The notes under the pieces are model-generated. The model worked only from the letters and a program-made list of their open reading frames with translations, did no database searches and was not told where the DNA came from. Below are positions 45,795 through 56,928 of a stretch of 64,000 bases of DNA, one piece after another. The stretch comes from Fervidobacterium sp. GTDB taxonomy: Bacteria > Thermotogota > Thermotogae > Thermotogales > Fervidobacteriaceae. The stretch's first letter is position 1; the number at the start of each line of letters is the position of its first letter. The translations under genes were made by a program, and so were the position numbers. The stretch lies in contig JANZZV010000006.1 in NCBI GenBank assembly GCA_026419195.1, positions 62,001-126,000 on the forward strand. Direction: 5' to 3'.

Positions 45795-46577
45795 ATGATA
45801 GGTGTCGCATTACAAGCTGGTGGTGTCAAGGGTTTTGTTCACATTGCAACTTTAAAATTGTTTGATATATGTAATCAAAAACCAGATGTTCTTGCAGGTT
45901 CATCTTTTGGAGCAATTGTTGGAACATTGTACTCTATTTACGAAGACTCAGATAAAGTGTATAGTGTTCTTTCAGAAAACATAGAATATTTTTTGAAATC
46001 CAATAACGTAGCAAGGTCAAAATTTATTAGTCTTGAACTTGTACTTAAAGAATCATTATTTACACTTGATGAATACTATAAATTTTTCAAACGCCTTTAC
46101 GAACGGAAAAAATTCTCTGAACTCAAAATCCCTGCAATTGTTGTAGTTTTTGACTTTGAAAACATGAGTTCAATGGTAATCAACGAAGGCTATTTAGTGG
46201 ACGCTGTGCTTGCAAGCTGTACCGTACCAGGTGTATTTCAACCAACTTACATAGCAGGTAGTAAAATGCTCGATGGTGGAATACTTTCACCTCTGCCTAC
46301 TACTGAACTGAGAAATTATGGAGCAACAAAAATAGTAGCAAGTGTTCTTGAAGAAACCAAGAAAACTTACAATACTCAAATGGAACTAATGCTTTACATT
46401 GATTCGTTAAAAGAAAGCATAATTCTTCAAAAAGAAATTTCAAACTCAGAATTTGTTATTAAATATCCCGTTAAGAACAGCTGGGATGAGTTTCAGAAAT
46501 ACAAAGAAGTGTTCGACATCGGTATGAACACTGCACTCAAAAGGAGAGATGAGTTTGAAAATTTCCTTAGGTGGTGA
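45795..46577 (+). CDS. Patatin-like phospholipase
   Basis: This 260-residue serine lipid hydrolase has the patatin dyad: the oxyanion GGVKG near 9, the nucleophile AGSSFGA near 35 and the aspartate in LDGGILSPLP near 157. It hydrolyses acyl esters of lipids in the family; no signal peptide is seen. AAGGAGTAAG precedes the ATG. It overlaps the next gene by 29 bases. Confidence 0.93.
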   Translation: MIGVALQAGGVKGFVHIATLKLFDICNQKPDVLAGSSFGAIVGTLYSIYEDSDKVYSVLSENIEYFLKSNNVARSKFISLELVLKESLFTLDEYYKFFKRLYERKKFSELKIPAIVVVFDFENMSSMVINEGYLVDAVLASCTVPGVFQPTYIAGSKMLDGGILSPLPTTELRNYGATKIVASVLEETKKTYNTQMELMLYIDSLKESIILQKEISNSEFVIKYPVKNSWDEFQKYKEVFDIGMNTALKRRDEFENFLRW

Positions 46578-47295
46578 TGTTGTACAATACCTTGGAGTTG
46601 TAGGATTTCTCAAGGCACTTGATGAAGCAGGATTTAACGATTACCAAATAAATTGTTCAGGTTTCTCATGTATCCCAGCGCTGTTATGGCTTTACAATAA
46701 AAAAAACGCGTACAATATAATTGCAAGAATGTGGGAAGAGTGTTTTAAAACGTTTCCAAGCGCATCAACCTTATCTCTTAATGAGCTTTCAAAAAGTTTC
46801 AGCATGTTGTTAAAAATGCAGAAGCGAATTGATTTCGCAACAAGTAAAGAAAAAATCATGGAGTTTACCGATAAATGGATACCAGAAATTAACACTACAA
46901 GTCTTGAAAACTTGGACATATATGCCTATAATCTGGCTGAGAATAAAGAAGAAAAAATTTTCGGAAACTCAAAAGAAGTGATTGCAAAAGCGATAGCTTA
47001 TCCGTTGGATTTTTCCCCTGTAGATTCTTACATATCTCTTAGTTGGGTAGTTGGAATTCCGAATGGAGATGTTATAATATATCTTAGTTGGGAAAAATCT
47101 CTCTACCCTCAAAGGGCTACAGACTACCTTCTCCTTTCCACATTTGCAAGGACCTTTGAATTGGTAAAGCAAAAAAGTATGGAAGCAAGAGTTTATCTGG
47201 AAGTCAACTTGAAAAATTTTAGGGATATTTCTACTGTCAGTAAGCGTTTTTATGATTGTGGACTAAAACTATTAGATTTAATAACCACCAAATAA
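46549..47295 (+). CDS. Degenerate patatin-like protein
   Basis: This 248-residue protein aligns by eye with the previous patatin: LGGDVVQYLGVVGFLKALDEAG matches the opening, CSGFSCIPALLWLY matches the nucleophile segment. The GxSxG is broken (GFSCI) and the DGG aspartate appears lost (VVGIPNGDV). It is probably inactive, possibly a partner of the active patatin. AAAGGAGAG precedes the ATG, and it overlaps the preceding gene by 29 bases. Confidence 0.7.
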   Translation: MSLKISLGGDVVQYLGVVGFLKALDEAGFNDYQINCSGFSCIPALLWLYNKKNAYNIIARMWEECFKTFPSASTLSLNELSKSFSMLLKMQKRIDFATSKEKIMEFTDKWIPEINTTSLENLDIYAYNLAENKEEKIFGNSKEVIAKAIAYPLDFSPVDSYISLSWVVGIPNGDVIIYLSWEKSLYPQRATDYLLLSTFARTFELVKQKSMEARVYLEVNLKNFRDISTVSKRFYDCGLKLLDLITTK

Positions 47296-47332
47296 CCAAA
47301 AAAATATTAAATTATTTTTAGGAGGGAAGTTC

Positions 47333-48007
47333 ATGAAAAGAGCTATCAGATTGTTGACTATTATCTCGGTATTATTGGTACTATTTGTTGTACTTACTTC
47401 TCAAACAACTACTACACAAAAAACTACCGCAACAAAATCCAAAACCGTACGTGTTTCTGCTGATTACGTGGAACCCAAGAGTGACGTCATATACTATAAA
47501 GGGCGTATATTTGTTAACATAGAAGAAGATAAGGTTAGTGTTAAGGCATCAGAAATGTACGTAAGAAAAGTTAGCGACAAATGGAAAATTGTTGATATAC
47601 CGGCAAGAGCTGAATTTAGCTTTGATGGTGGTAGTGCAACCGCTGACAGAATGAATTACGACTTAGATAATCGAACTGGAACCATGACGAATGCAAATGT
47701 TACTGTAATCGACACGAAAAGTAATGAAAGAATAGTCATAGTTGCGGATACTCTCAATTTTGATCTTGAAAATGACAGATACAGCGGTACAAAAAAAGGT
47801 GGCGTAAGTATAACAAAGGGTAAAGTAACAGCCGTAGCTGATAGATTCGAATACGATAAGAAAAAAGGAGAACTCATACTTGTTGGTTCAGTTGTGATAA
47901 ATGATCCAGATAAGAACCTTAAAATGACTGCCTCCGATGCCACCATATACACTGAAAAGAACGATATGAAAGCCAATAATGTTAACATTGAGCTGAAAGT
48001 AGAATAG
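47333..48007 (+). CDS. OstA/LptA-like periplasmic protein
   Basis: This 224-residue protein has a signal peptide (about 1-24) and a beta-strand repeat typical of the OstA/LptA fold: VRVSADYVEPKSDVIYYKG, SATADRMNYDLDNRTGTMTN, VIVADTLNFDLENDRYSGT and VTAVADRFEYDKKKGELILV. In Gram-negative bacteria LptA bridges lipopolysaccharide to the outer membrane. Thermotogota are not known for typical LPS, so a role in toga lipid or other transport is possible. AGGAGGG precedes ATG 47333. Confidence 0.85.
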   Translation: MKRAIRLLTIISVLLVLFVVLTSQTTTTQKTTATKSKTVRVSADYVEPKSDVIYYKGRIFVNIEEDKVSVKASEMYVRKVSDKWKIVDIPARAEFSFDGGSATADRMNYDLDNRTGTMTNANVTVIDTKSNERIVIVADTLNFDLENDRYSGTKKGGVSITKGKVTAVADRFEYDKKKGELILVGSVVINDPDKNLKMTASDATIYTEKNDMKANNVNIELKVE

Positions 48008-48039
48008 TGACTTAGTATATCTAAATTGATTTAGAGAGA

Positions 48040-48951
48040 GTGGAAAAATTGAAAAGAATCATTATTTCAGGGCCCACAGGGGTCGGAAAGACAAATTTAG
48101 TTGTGGAGTTGTCAAATTATTTGCCTATAGAAGTCATATCTATGGATTCAAGACAGATTTATAAATATATGGATATTGGTACGGCAAAGCCTGATCCATA
48201 CCAACTGATGGTTGTAAAACACCATATGATAGATATCATCGAACCATCAGATTATTTTAATGCGTTCTTATATCAAAAACAAGCAAAAGAAGTAGAAAAA
48301 AGAGTCATCTCAAACGGCAAAATCCCAATATTTGTAGGTGGAACAGGTTTGTACATCGATGCTATAGTAAAAGGTTTTTTCGAAGGTGTTCCAAGGGATG
48401 AGAACATACGTAGAGAGCTAAACAAACTTAACGAACAAGAACCTGGTATATTAAGAAAGATGTTAGAAGAGTTTGATCCACAAGCAGCTATTAGGATTCA
48501 TCCACAAGATACAAAAAGAACGATAAGGGCCCTTGAGGTTTACTTGAAGACGGGAAAGAGGATCTCTGAGTTACAAAATCAAAATACAGGTGAGGATTTT
48601 GTGTTGATAATTCTAAATTTGGAAAGGGAGAAACTATACGAGAAAATAAACTCAAGAGCGGAAAAGATGATAGAACACGGACTAATAGAAGAGGTAAAAC
48701 AATTAGTTCAGAAGTACGATAAAAACATCGAAGCGTTTAAAACAATAGGATACAGGGAAATAATAGGTTATCTTGAAGGGCTATACAGTCTAGAATCTGC
48801 TATTCATCTTATTAAACGAAACACCCGTCATTATGCTCGAAGGCAACTTATCTATTTAAGACGATTTAAAAATGCCCTATGGTTTGATCCTCTTGAAAAG
48901 GGAACAGTGCAAAAGATTCTTGAGATAATCAAAAAGGAAACACTTTTTTGA
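48040..48951 (+). CDS. miaA: tRNA dimethylallyltransferase
   Basis: It adds a dimethylallyl group to A37 of tRNAs reading UNN codons. The 303-residue length and motifs are family-typical: P-loop GPTGVGKT, SMDSRQIYKYMDIGTAKP, GGTGLYIDA and the C-terminal DTKRTIRALEVY, FKTIGYREI and NTRHYARRQLIYLRR. GTG 48040 is chosen; TTG 48049, three codons later, is an alternative. Its stop overlaps the open frame of dnaX but not the chosen dnaX start. Confidence 0.97.
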   Translation: MEKLKRIIISGPTGVGKTNLVVELSNYLPIEVISMDSRQIYKYMDIGTAKPDPYQLMVVKHHMIDIIEPSDYFNAFLYQKQAKEVEKRVISNGKIPIFVGGTGLYIDAIVKGFFEGVPRDENIRRELNKLNEQEPGILRKMLEEFDPQAAIRIHPQDTKRTIRALEVYLKTGKRISELQNQNTGEDFVLIILNLEREKLYEKINSRAEKMIEHGLIEEVKQLVQKYDKNIEAFKTIGYREIIGYLEGLYSLESAIHLIKRNTRHYARRQLIYLRRFKNALWFDPLEKGTVQKILEIIKKETLF

Positions 48952-49034
48952 TTAGTCTACATAATTTCTCTCATACTAATTCTTCATTGCTTTCAATTCT
49001 CCAAACAATACCTGAAGTACACGAGGTGAAACGA

Positions 49035-50549
49035 ATGGAAGCATTGTATAGAAAATACAGACCCAAAAATTTTTCTGATATAGTGGGACAGGAGCACATA
49101 AAAAAATTACTGAAAAATGCCTTGAAAAAACAAAGCGTAAGCCATGCCTACATATTTGCTGGTCCAAGAGGAACTGGTAAGACTACAACAGCTCGAGTTC
49201 TTGCCAAATCTTTAAATTGTGAGAAAAATCAGTATGGTGAACCATGTAATGAATGCGCTTCATGTAAGGCTATTGACAACGGCTCACATCTTGATGTCAT
49301 AGAACTTGATGCAGCATCGAATAGAGGAATAGATGAGATTAGAAAAATTAAAGATGGAGTTAACTTCTCACCGGTCATGGGAAAATACAAGGTATATATA
49401 ATCGACGAAGTTCACATGCTTACAAAAGAAGCATTTAATGCACTTCTGAAAACCCTTGAAGAACCACCGCAACACGTTGTTTTTGTATTGGCAACAACAA
49501 ATCCTGAAAAAATTCCACCAACTATAACCTCAAGATGCCACGTACTTGAATTCAGAAATATTTACCAACAAGACATAGTTTACCAGTTGAGGAAGATTTC
49601 AGATGCAGAAGGTTATGATATAGACGAAAAAGCGCTGTACAAAATAGCAAAAAGAGCTGCTGGCGGACTTAGAGACGCCCTTTCAATTCTTGAACAGGTT
49701 GTAAGATATGCTGCCGGTGAGGTTACAGAAAAGGTAGTTGAAGAGGCCTTGGGCTTGGTTGATGAAGAAACTATCGGATACTTTATAGATTCAATCTTAA
49801 AAAATGACGTGCACAATATTGAAAAAATTTTAAACGAAATATACATTGAGCGAGGGGATTTTGAGACTTTCGTCACTCAACTAATTGAAAAAACAATTGA
49901 AGACCCAGAAACTCAAAATGTAAAGCTTGCTTTAGAACTTTACAAAGCCTTTAAAGAAATAAAATTTGCAGAAGAAAAATTATTGATTGCCAAATTAATG
50001 TTTCTGAGTATAGCAGATAAGTTCGGTAGCGCATCTAACAAAAAGGATAAAGAACTCAAAGAGTCCGAGAACAAAACGGATGCTCTAAGTCTTAGTCAAA
50101 CATTCGATGTAAAATCTACTGACAAATCAACCTTAGAGAATAAACTTAAATTTCAGCAAGATGAAAAGAAAAAAGAAGCGGATGATTTGCATAATTTGGG
50201 AGAAGAATCAAATACGGAGGAAATTATAACTTCTGGAACGTTAAACATTGTAAAACCAGTAACTAAGGAAATACTTGATGAGCTGAAAATGAAAGGTGAC
50301 TTATCTATATTTGTTGGATTGTCTCTTGCAAATGTATTGGAGCAAGAAGACAAAATAAAAATTATTTTTGACAAATCAAAACAATTTAGCTATGAGGTTA
50401 TCCGTGAAAAAAGTGAAGAGATTGCTTTAATTTACAAAAACAAAACGGGGTTAAACAGGAAGGTAGAAGTTATACTTTCAGACGAAGTAACAGACCCGAT
50501 ACTCGAACGCTTGAAGCTACTTTTTGATGAAGCTAGTTTTGAAAAATAA
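49035..50549 (+). CDS. dnaX: DNA polymerase III subunit gamma/tau
   Basis: This 504-residue clamp-loader ATPase has Walker A GPRGTGKTT, a zinc finger CNECASCKAI with the preceding cysteine, Walker B IIDEVHML, sensor 1 ATTNPEKIPPTITSRC and sensor 2 AAGGLRDALS. The AAA+ and collar end near 365. A charged linker follows, then a short tail. An A6 tract at codons 379-380 (50169-50174) is followed in the -1 frame by three codons and a TGA, which would give a gamma-like product of about 383 residues if slippage occurs. GAGGTGA before ATG 49035 decides the start. Confidence 0.96.
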   Translation: MEALYRKYRPKNFSDIVGQEHIKKLLKNALKKQSVSHAYIFAGPRGTGKTTTARVLAKSLNCEKNQYGEPCNECASCKAIDNGSHLDVIELDAASNRGIDEIRKIKDGVNFSPVMGKYKVYIIDEVHMLTKEAFNALLKTLEEPPQHVVFVLATTNPEKIPPTITSRCHVLEFRNIYQQDIVYQLRKISDAEGYDIDEKALYKIAKRAAGGLRDALSILEQVVRYAAGEVTEKVVEEALGLVDEETIGYFIDSILKNDVHNIEKILNEIYIERGDFETFVTQLIEKTIEDPETQNVKLALELYKAFKEIKFAEEKLLIAKLMFLSIADKFGSASNKKDKELKESENKTDALSLSQTFDVKSTDKSTLENKLKFQQDEKKKEADDLHNLGEESNTEEIITSGTLNIVKPVTKEILDELKMKGDLSIFVGLSLANVLEQEDKIKIIFDKSKQFSYEVIREKSEEIALIYKNKTGLNRKVEVILSDEVTDPILERLKLLFDEASFEK

Positions 50550-50573
50550 TAATTTAGGGGGGAAAAAATTAAC

Positions 50574-51631
50574 ATGATTAGCATATACGAGATAATAAGC
50601 AAAGCAAAAAATCTTAGGGCAACTGATATTCATCTTTCGGTGGATAATCCACCTGTCATACGCGTAGACGGTTTCTTGTCCAAAATCCAAGGATATCAAC
50701 CAGTAACAAAGGTAGAATTAAGACAAGCAATTGAACAATTACTTACTGAAAACGGAATAACAACAGACTCCATGGAAATAGACTTCTCGTTTGGTTTTCA
50801 AGATGTTAGAATAAGGGCCAATTTATACTACGAAAGAGGAAACCCAGCTATCGCACTTAGAATTATAACTAAAAAAATTCGCACATTTGATGAACTTGGC
50901 TTACCACCTATTCTCAAGGATTTTTGCGATAGGGACACAGGCTTGATTATAGTTACTGGACCAACAGGTAGTGGAAAATCAACAACTCTTGCGGCAATGA
51001 TAGACTATATTAATTCTAAATATGCGTACCACATAATAACAATAGAAGATCCAATTGAATATGTGTTTGAAAATAAAAATTCACTAATTCATCAGCGTGA
51101 AGTAGGAAGGGATACCGAGGAATTTGCAGATGCGTTAAAATATGCCTTAAGGCAAGATCCAGACATCATACTTGTGGGAGAAATGAGGGACTTAGAGACA
51201 ATTTCTATGGCGTTAACAGCTGCAGAAACAGGACATTTGGTTCTTGCAACTCTTCATACAAATTCTGCAGCTACTGCTCCAGAACGCATTGTTGACGTTT
51301 TTCCTGCACATCAACAAAAGCAAATATCTCTTCAACTTGCCAATACACTCGTTGGGGTAGTTTATCAAAGACTAGTTCCAAAAAAGAACATGGGTATGGT
51401 TCCTATTGTTGAAGTGCTTGTCGCAAACACAGCTGTGAAAAACCTTATAAGAGAAGGTAAAATCCACCAGATAGAAAGTATAATGCAAACAGCTCAAAAA
51501 CAAGGAAATGTACTTTTCGACGACGCACTCTTGAAAGCTTACTTTTCTGGTGAAATTTCCAAGGAGACTGTCATGTCGTTTGCTCGAAATCCTGAGGAGG
51601 TGGCTAAGAAGATCGGATGGACAGGAATCTA

Positions 51632-51632
<1 letters not shown>
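50574..51632 (+). CDS. pilT: PilT twitching motility ATPase
   Basis: This 352-residue hexameric ATPase retracts type IV pili. The PAS-like N-domain (about 1-100) is followed by Walker [10 protein letters not shown], the aspartate box, Walker B-type [14 protein letters not shown] and the histidine box [13 protein letters not shown]. The end carries [20 protein letters not shown], the AIRNLIRE motif typical of PilT. GGGGGG precedes ATG 50574. Its stop shares one base with the prfA ATG. Confidence 0.96.
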
Positions 51633-53307
<1,675 letters not shown>

Positions 53308-53344
53308 AACGTAGCTTTATAGGGCTACCGGAGGTGTATTTGAT

Positions 53345-54613
53345 TTGACTGAAGGAATAAACATGAAACAGTTAGAAGAAATGACCATGAGAGAATTGTA
53401 CGAATTGGCAAGGAAATATGACATTCCACGATACACGAGCATGAGAAAACAAGATCTCATATTCGAAATCTTGGAGGCAAAGGCAAAGGCCGAAGGATAT
53501 TTTTTTGGAGAAGGAGTTCTTGAAATTGCTCCAGATGGTTATGGATTTTTGAGAAGTCTCGAAACAATGCTATCTGGTCCAAAAGATATATACGTATCTC
53601 AGTCGCAAATAAGAAAGTTCAACCTCAACACTGGAGACATCGTTTCTGGAGTGATACGTCCACCCAAAGAAGGCGAACGATTTAATGCAATGATAAAAAT
53701 TGAAGCGATAAATTATAAACCTCCAGAGTTTGCTGACGAAAGGGTAAACTTCGAAAACCTCACGCCAGATTATCCAAAAGAGCGCTACATACTCGAAACG
53801 GAAAAGGACATTTATTCAACAAGACTAATAGATTTATTTGCACCCATTGGAAGAGGCCAACGAGGGATGATAGTCGCTCCACCAAAGACAGGAAAAACAA
53901 CTATACTTAAAGAGATAGCAAATGGAATAGCAGCTAACCATCCTGATACAATTAGAATAGTTCTCCTCATTGATGAACGTCCCGAAGAGGTAACTGATAT
54001 AAAAGAATCTGTAGATGCAAAAGTCATAGCTGCCCCGTTTGATATGCCCTCTGATAAGCAAATAAAAATAGCAGAACTTACGCTTGAGATGTGTAAAAGA
54101 CTTGTTGAGTACGGAAACCATGTCGTAGTGCTTCTTGATAGTCTTACAAGACTTGGAAGGGTATATAACATAACCGTACCGCCAAGCGGCAAACTATTAA
54201 CTGGCGGAGTTGATCCTGCAGCTTTGTACAGACCAAAACACTTTTTTGGAGCAGCAAGAAATACACGTGAAGGTGGAAGTCTGACAATCATTGCGACAGC
54301 ACTAATAGAAACTGGTTCTAAAATGGACGAAGTAATATTTGAAGAATTCAAAGGGACAGGTAACATGGAACTTGTGCTTTCAAGACAGCTTGCAAATAAA
54401 AGAGTCTTCCCTGCTATCAATCTTTCACTTTCAGGTACAAGGAAAGAAGAGCTTTTGCTAGAACCTAATAGCTTAAAGAAAATTTGGATACTCAGACGCA
54501 TGTTAAGTTCTATGGCAGAAGAAGAAGGTTTGAAATTAATAATTTCAAAGCTAAAAGAGACTAGATCCAACGACGAATTCTTGGCACTTATAGATGCACA
54601 AAAAACTGTTTGA
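53345..54613 (+). CDS. rho: Transcription termination factor Rho
   Basis: This 422-residue hexameric RNA helicase has the N-terminal Rho domain (LYELARKYDIPRYTSMRKQD), the RNA-binding cold-shock-like domain (DGYGFLRS), Walker A APPKTGKTT, Walker B VVVLLDSLTRL and the R-loop FGAARNTREGGSLTI. GGAGGTG lies eight bases before TTG 53345; ATG 53363, six codons later, is an alternative. Confidence 0.97.
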   Translation: MTEGINMKQLEEMTMRELYELARKYDIPRYTSMRKQDLIFEILEAKAKAEGYFFGEGVLEIAPDGYGFLRSLETMLSGPKDIYVSQSQIRKFNLNTGDIVSGVIRPPKEGERFNAMIKIEAINYKPPEFADERVNFENLTPDYPKERYILETEKDIYSTRLIDLFAPIGRGQRGMIVAPPKTGKTTILKEIANGIAANHPDTIRIVLLIDERPEEVTDIKESVDAKVIAAPFDMPSDKQIKIAELTLEMCKRLVEYGNHVVVLLDSLTRLGRVYNITVPPSGKLLTGGVDPAALYRPKHFFGAARNTREGGSLTIIATALIETGSKMDEVIFEEFKGTGNMELVLSRQLANKRVFPAINLSLSGTRKEELLLEPNSLKKIWILRRMLSSMAEEEGLKLIISKLKETRSNDEFLALIDAQKTV

Positions 54614-54666
54614 TTCAAAACATTGAATCTTAGTTTAATTTTTCCCTTCTTTAGGAGGAATAAATA

Positions 54667-55530
54667 ATGACCGTTGAGAAAATTAGCAATATAATCAAAA
54701 GTAAGCGTAAATTGTCGTACGGTATCCACGAATTTTGGATAGAAAATAGCCTTATTAGTAAACAAGCCAAACCCGGTCAATTTGTTATAGTAAGAACAAG
54801 TGAAAAAGGTGAAAGAATACCATTAACAATAGTGGACGTGAATGGAGAAGATCTTAGACTTGTTGTCAAGGCAGTAGGTAAATCAACGTATGAACTGTGT
54901 GCTTTGAAAGAGAAAGATACACTTTACGATGTTGTGGGACCTCTTGGGAAACCTAGTGAAGTTAAGCGTTATGGTAACGTTCTAGTAATTGGTGGTGGAG
55001 TGGGCATAGCTGCTGTATTACCAATTGCAAAGGCTTTAAAAAATACGGAAAACAGAATAACTGTTATTATAGGGTCAAAAACTGCTCAAGATCTAATACT
55101 AAAAGATGAATTTACCTTTGCGGACAAACTTGTGTTAACAACCGATGATGGTTCTATAGGCTACAAAGGAACTGTGATAGACGCTATGAAAACAGAGCTT
55201 GATAGTGAGAATTACAACATTATTTGGTCAATTGGTCCAGCTTTAATGATGAAATATTCAAGTGAGGTTGCCAAAACTTATAACATTCCAATATGGGTTT
55301 CACTGAATTCGATAATGATAGATGGTACTGGTATGTGCGGCGGTTGTCGAACTGTAATAAAAACAGAGAACTCAGAGGAAATAAAATACGTGTGTGTCGA
55401 TGGACCTGAATTTGATGGTCGATACGTGGATTGGGATAGCTTTATAAAAAGACTTAACCAATACAAAGAACAAGAAAAACTATCACTTGAAAAATACTTA
55501 AGAGAAGTTGGTGAACCTACATGGCTGTGA
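54667..55530 (+). CDS. nfnA: NfnA-type NADH/ferredoxin:NADP+ oxidoreductase small subunit
   Basis: This 287-residue FAD/NAD-binding protein has the ferredoxin reductase fold: RIPLTIVDVNG (FAD), LVIGGGVGIAAVLPIA (NAD) and a [2Fe-2S] site in DGTGMCGGC with a later cysteine (YVCVDG). In Thermotoga NfnA this cluster is held by three cysteines and one aspartate; the DGTG aspartate fits. With NfnB it forms the electron-bifurcating complex that couples NADH, ferredoxin and NADP+. AGGAGGAA precedes ATG 54667. It overlaps nfnB by 10 bases. Confidence 0.9.
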   Translation: MTVEKISNIIKSKRKLSYGIHEFWIENSLISKQAKPGQFVIVRTSEKGERIPLTIVDVNGEDLRLVVKAVGKSTYELCALKEKDTLYDVVGPLGKPSEVKRYGNVLVIGGGVGIAAVLPIAKALKNTENRITVIIGSKTAQDLILKDEFTFADKLVLTTDDGSIGYKGTVIDAMKTELDSENYNIIWSIGPALMMKYSSEVAKTYNIPIWVSLNSIMIDGTGMCGGCRTVIKTENSEEIKYVCVDGPEFDGRYVDWDSFIKRLNQYKEQEKLSLEKYLREVGEPTWL

Positions 55531-56921
55531 AGGAAAGAATTCATGTTCCAGAACAACCTGCAGATATCAGAAAATCCAACTTTTCTGAAGTATCACTTGG
55601 GTACACTCCTGAGTTGGCCCAACAAGAAGCGTCAAGATGCTTGCAATGCAAAGTTCCTACTTGCATCTTTGGTTGTCCTGTTGGCATTAACATCCCTGGC
55701 TTCATTAAAGAAATTGCTAAGGGAAACTTTGAGAAATCTTACAGAATACTAAAGTCTTACAACTATTTACCTGCCATATGTGGACGTGTTTGTCCTCAAG
55801 AAACTCAATGTGAAGGGGCATGTGTACTAAATAAAATCAGTAAACCAATCAATATTGGTGCACTCGAAAGATTTGCCGCAGATTGGGCATATGAGAATGA
55901 AGTTAAACACGAAAATTTAGTGCCAAGTACTTCACCGCAGCAAAAAATCACAAAAAATAAGAAAATAGCAATAATTGGTTCTGGACCAGCAGGTTTAACA
56001 GTTGCGTCTGAACTCGGTAAGTACGGCTACAATGTTGATATATATGAAGCATTACACGAATTTGGTGGTGTTTTAACTTATGGTATACCAGAATTCAGGT
56101 TGCCAAAATCCATAGTCAAAAAAGAAACTGAGGACCTTGAAGCACTTGGTGTGAGATTTTTTAAAAATATTCCAGTCGGATATGCTATATCTGTTAGAGA
56201 AATAATCGAATATTATGATGCAATCTTTGTTGGTGTAGGTGCTGGGACACCTAAATTCATGGGAATTCCAGGTAGTGAATTAAACGGTGTTTACTCAGCC
56301 AATGAATTTCTAACAAGAATAAATCTTATGAAAGCTTACAAATTTCCAGAATACGATACCCCAGTGCGTGTAGGAAAAAAAGTAGTTGTAGTAGGTGGTG
56401 GTAACACGGCAATGGATGCAGCAAGAAGTGCTTTAAGACTTGGTGCTGACGTGACAATAGTGTACAGAAGAACTGAAGCGGAGATGCCGGCAAGAAGAGA
56501 TGAAATCCAGCATGCAAAAGAGGAAGGTGTCAAATTTTACACATTGGCAGTCCCAATAAGATACCTTGGAGACGACTTAGGTAACTTGATAGCTATTGAA
56601 TGTATCAGAATGGAGCTTGGCTTACCGGATGAAAGTGGAAGAAGAAGACCTGTGGAGATTCCAAATAGTAATTTTATAATACAAGCAGACACTGTCATTG
56701 AAGCCATAGGGACACAGGCAAATAGATTCTTGCTTAGTCAATTCCCAGATTTGAAGACCAACAAGTATGGGTATATTGTGACAAACGAGCTTGGACAAAC
56801 GAGTAATCCGAAAATCTTCGCTGGTGGTGACATAGTCACTGGTTCTGCGACAGTAATTTCAGCAATGGGCGCAGGTAAAAAAGCCGTTGAAGGAATTATG
56901 AAATTCCTCGAAGAATGGTGA
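55521..56921 (+). CDS. nfnB: NfnB-type NADPH-dependent oxidoreductase (GltD-like)
   Basis: This 466-residue protein has two [4Fe-4S] motifs at the N-terminus (CLQCKVPTCIFGCPVGI and CGRVCPQETQCEGAC), a FAD dinucleotide fold (IIGSGPAGLTVASELGKYG) and an NADPH fold (VVVVGGGNTAMDAARSA). It is homologous to the small subunit of glutamate synthase, but the pairing with nfnA identifies it as the large Nfn subunit. It overlaps nfnA by 10 bases. Confidence 0.92.
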   Translation: MAVKERIHVPEQPADIRKSNFSEVSLGYTPELAQQEASRCLQCKVPTCIFGCPVGINIPGFIKEIAKGNFEKSYRILKSYNYLPAICGRVCPQETQCEGACVLNKISKPINIGALERFAADWAYENEVKHENLVPSTSPQQKITKNKKIAIIGSGPAGLTVASELGKYGYNVDIYEALHEFGGVLTYGIPEFRLPKSIVKKETEDLEALGVRFFKNIPVGYAISVREIIEYYDAIFVGVGAGTPKFMGIPGSELNGVYSANEFLTRINLMKAYKFPEYDTPVRVGKKVVVVGGGNTAMDAARSALRLGADVTIVYRRTEAEMPARRDEIQHAKEEGVKFYTLAVPIRYLGDDLGNLIAIECIRMELGLPDESGRRRPVEIPNSNFIIQADTVIEAIGTQANRFLLSQFPDLKTNKYGYIVTNELGQTSNPKIFAGGDIVTGSATVISAMGAGKKAVEGIMKFLEEW

Positions 56922-56928
56922 AAAAACC

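Noticed and set aside
53812-54780. 322-residue open frame antisense to rho and nfnA
   Set aside because: It lies opposite two strongly conserved genes, has no ribosome site or recognisable domain, and reads as a serine-rich shadow.
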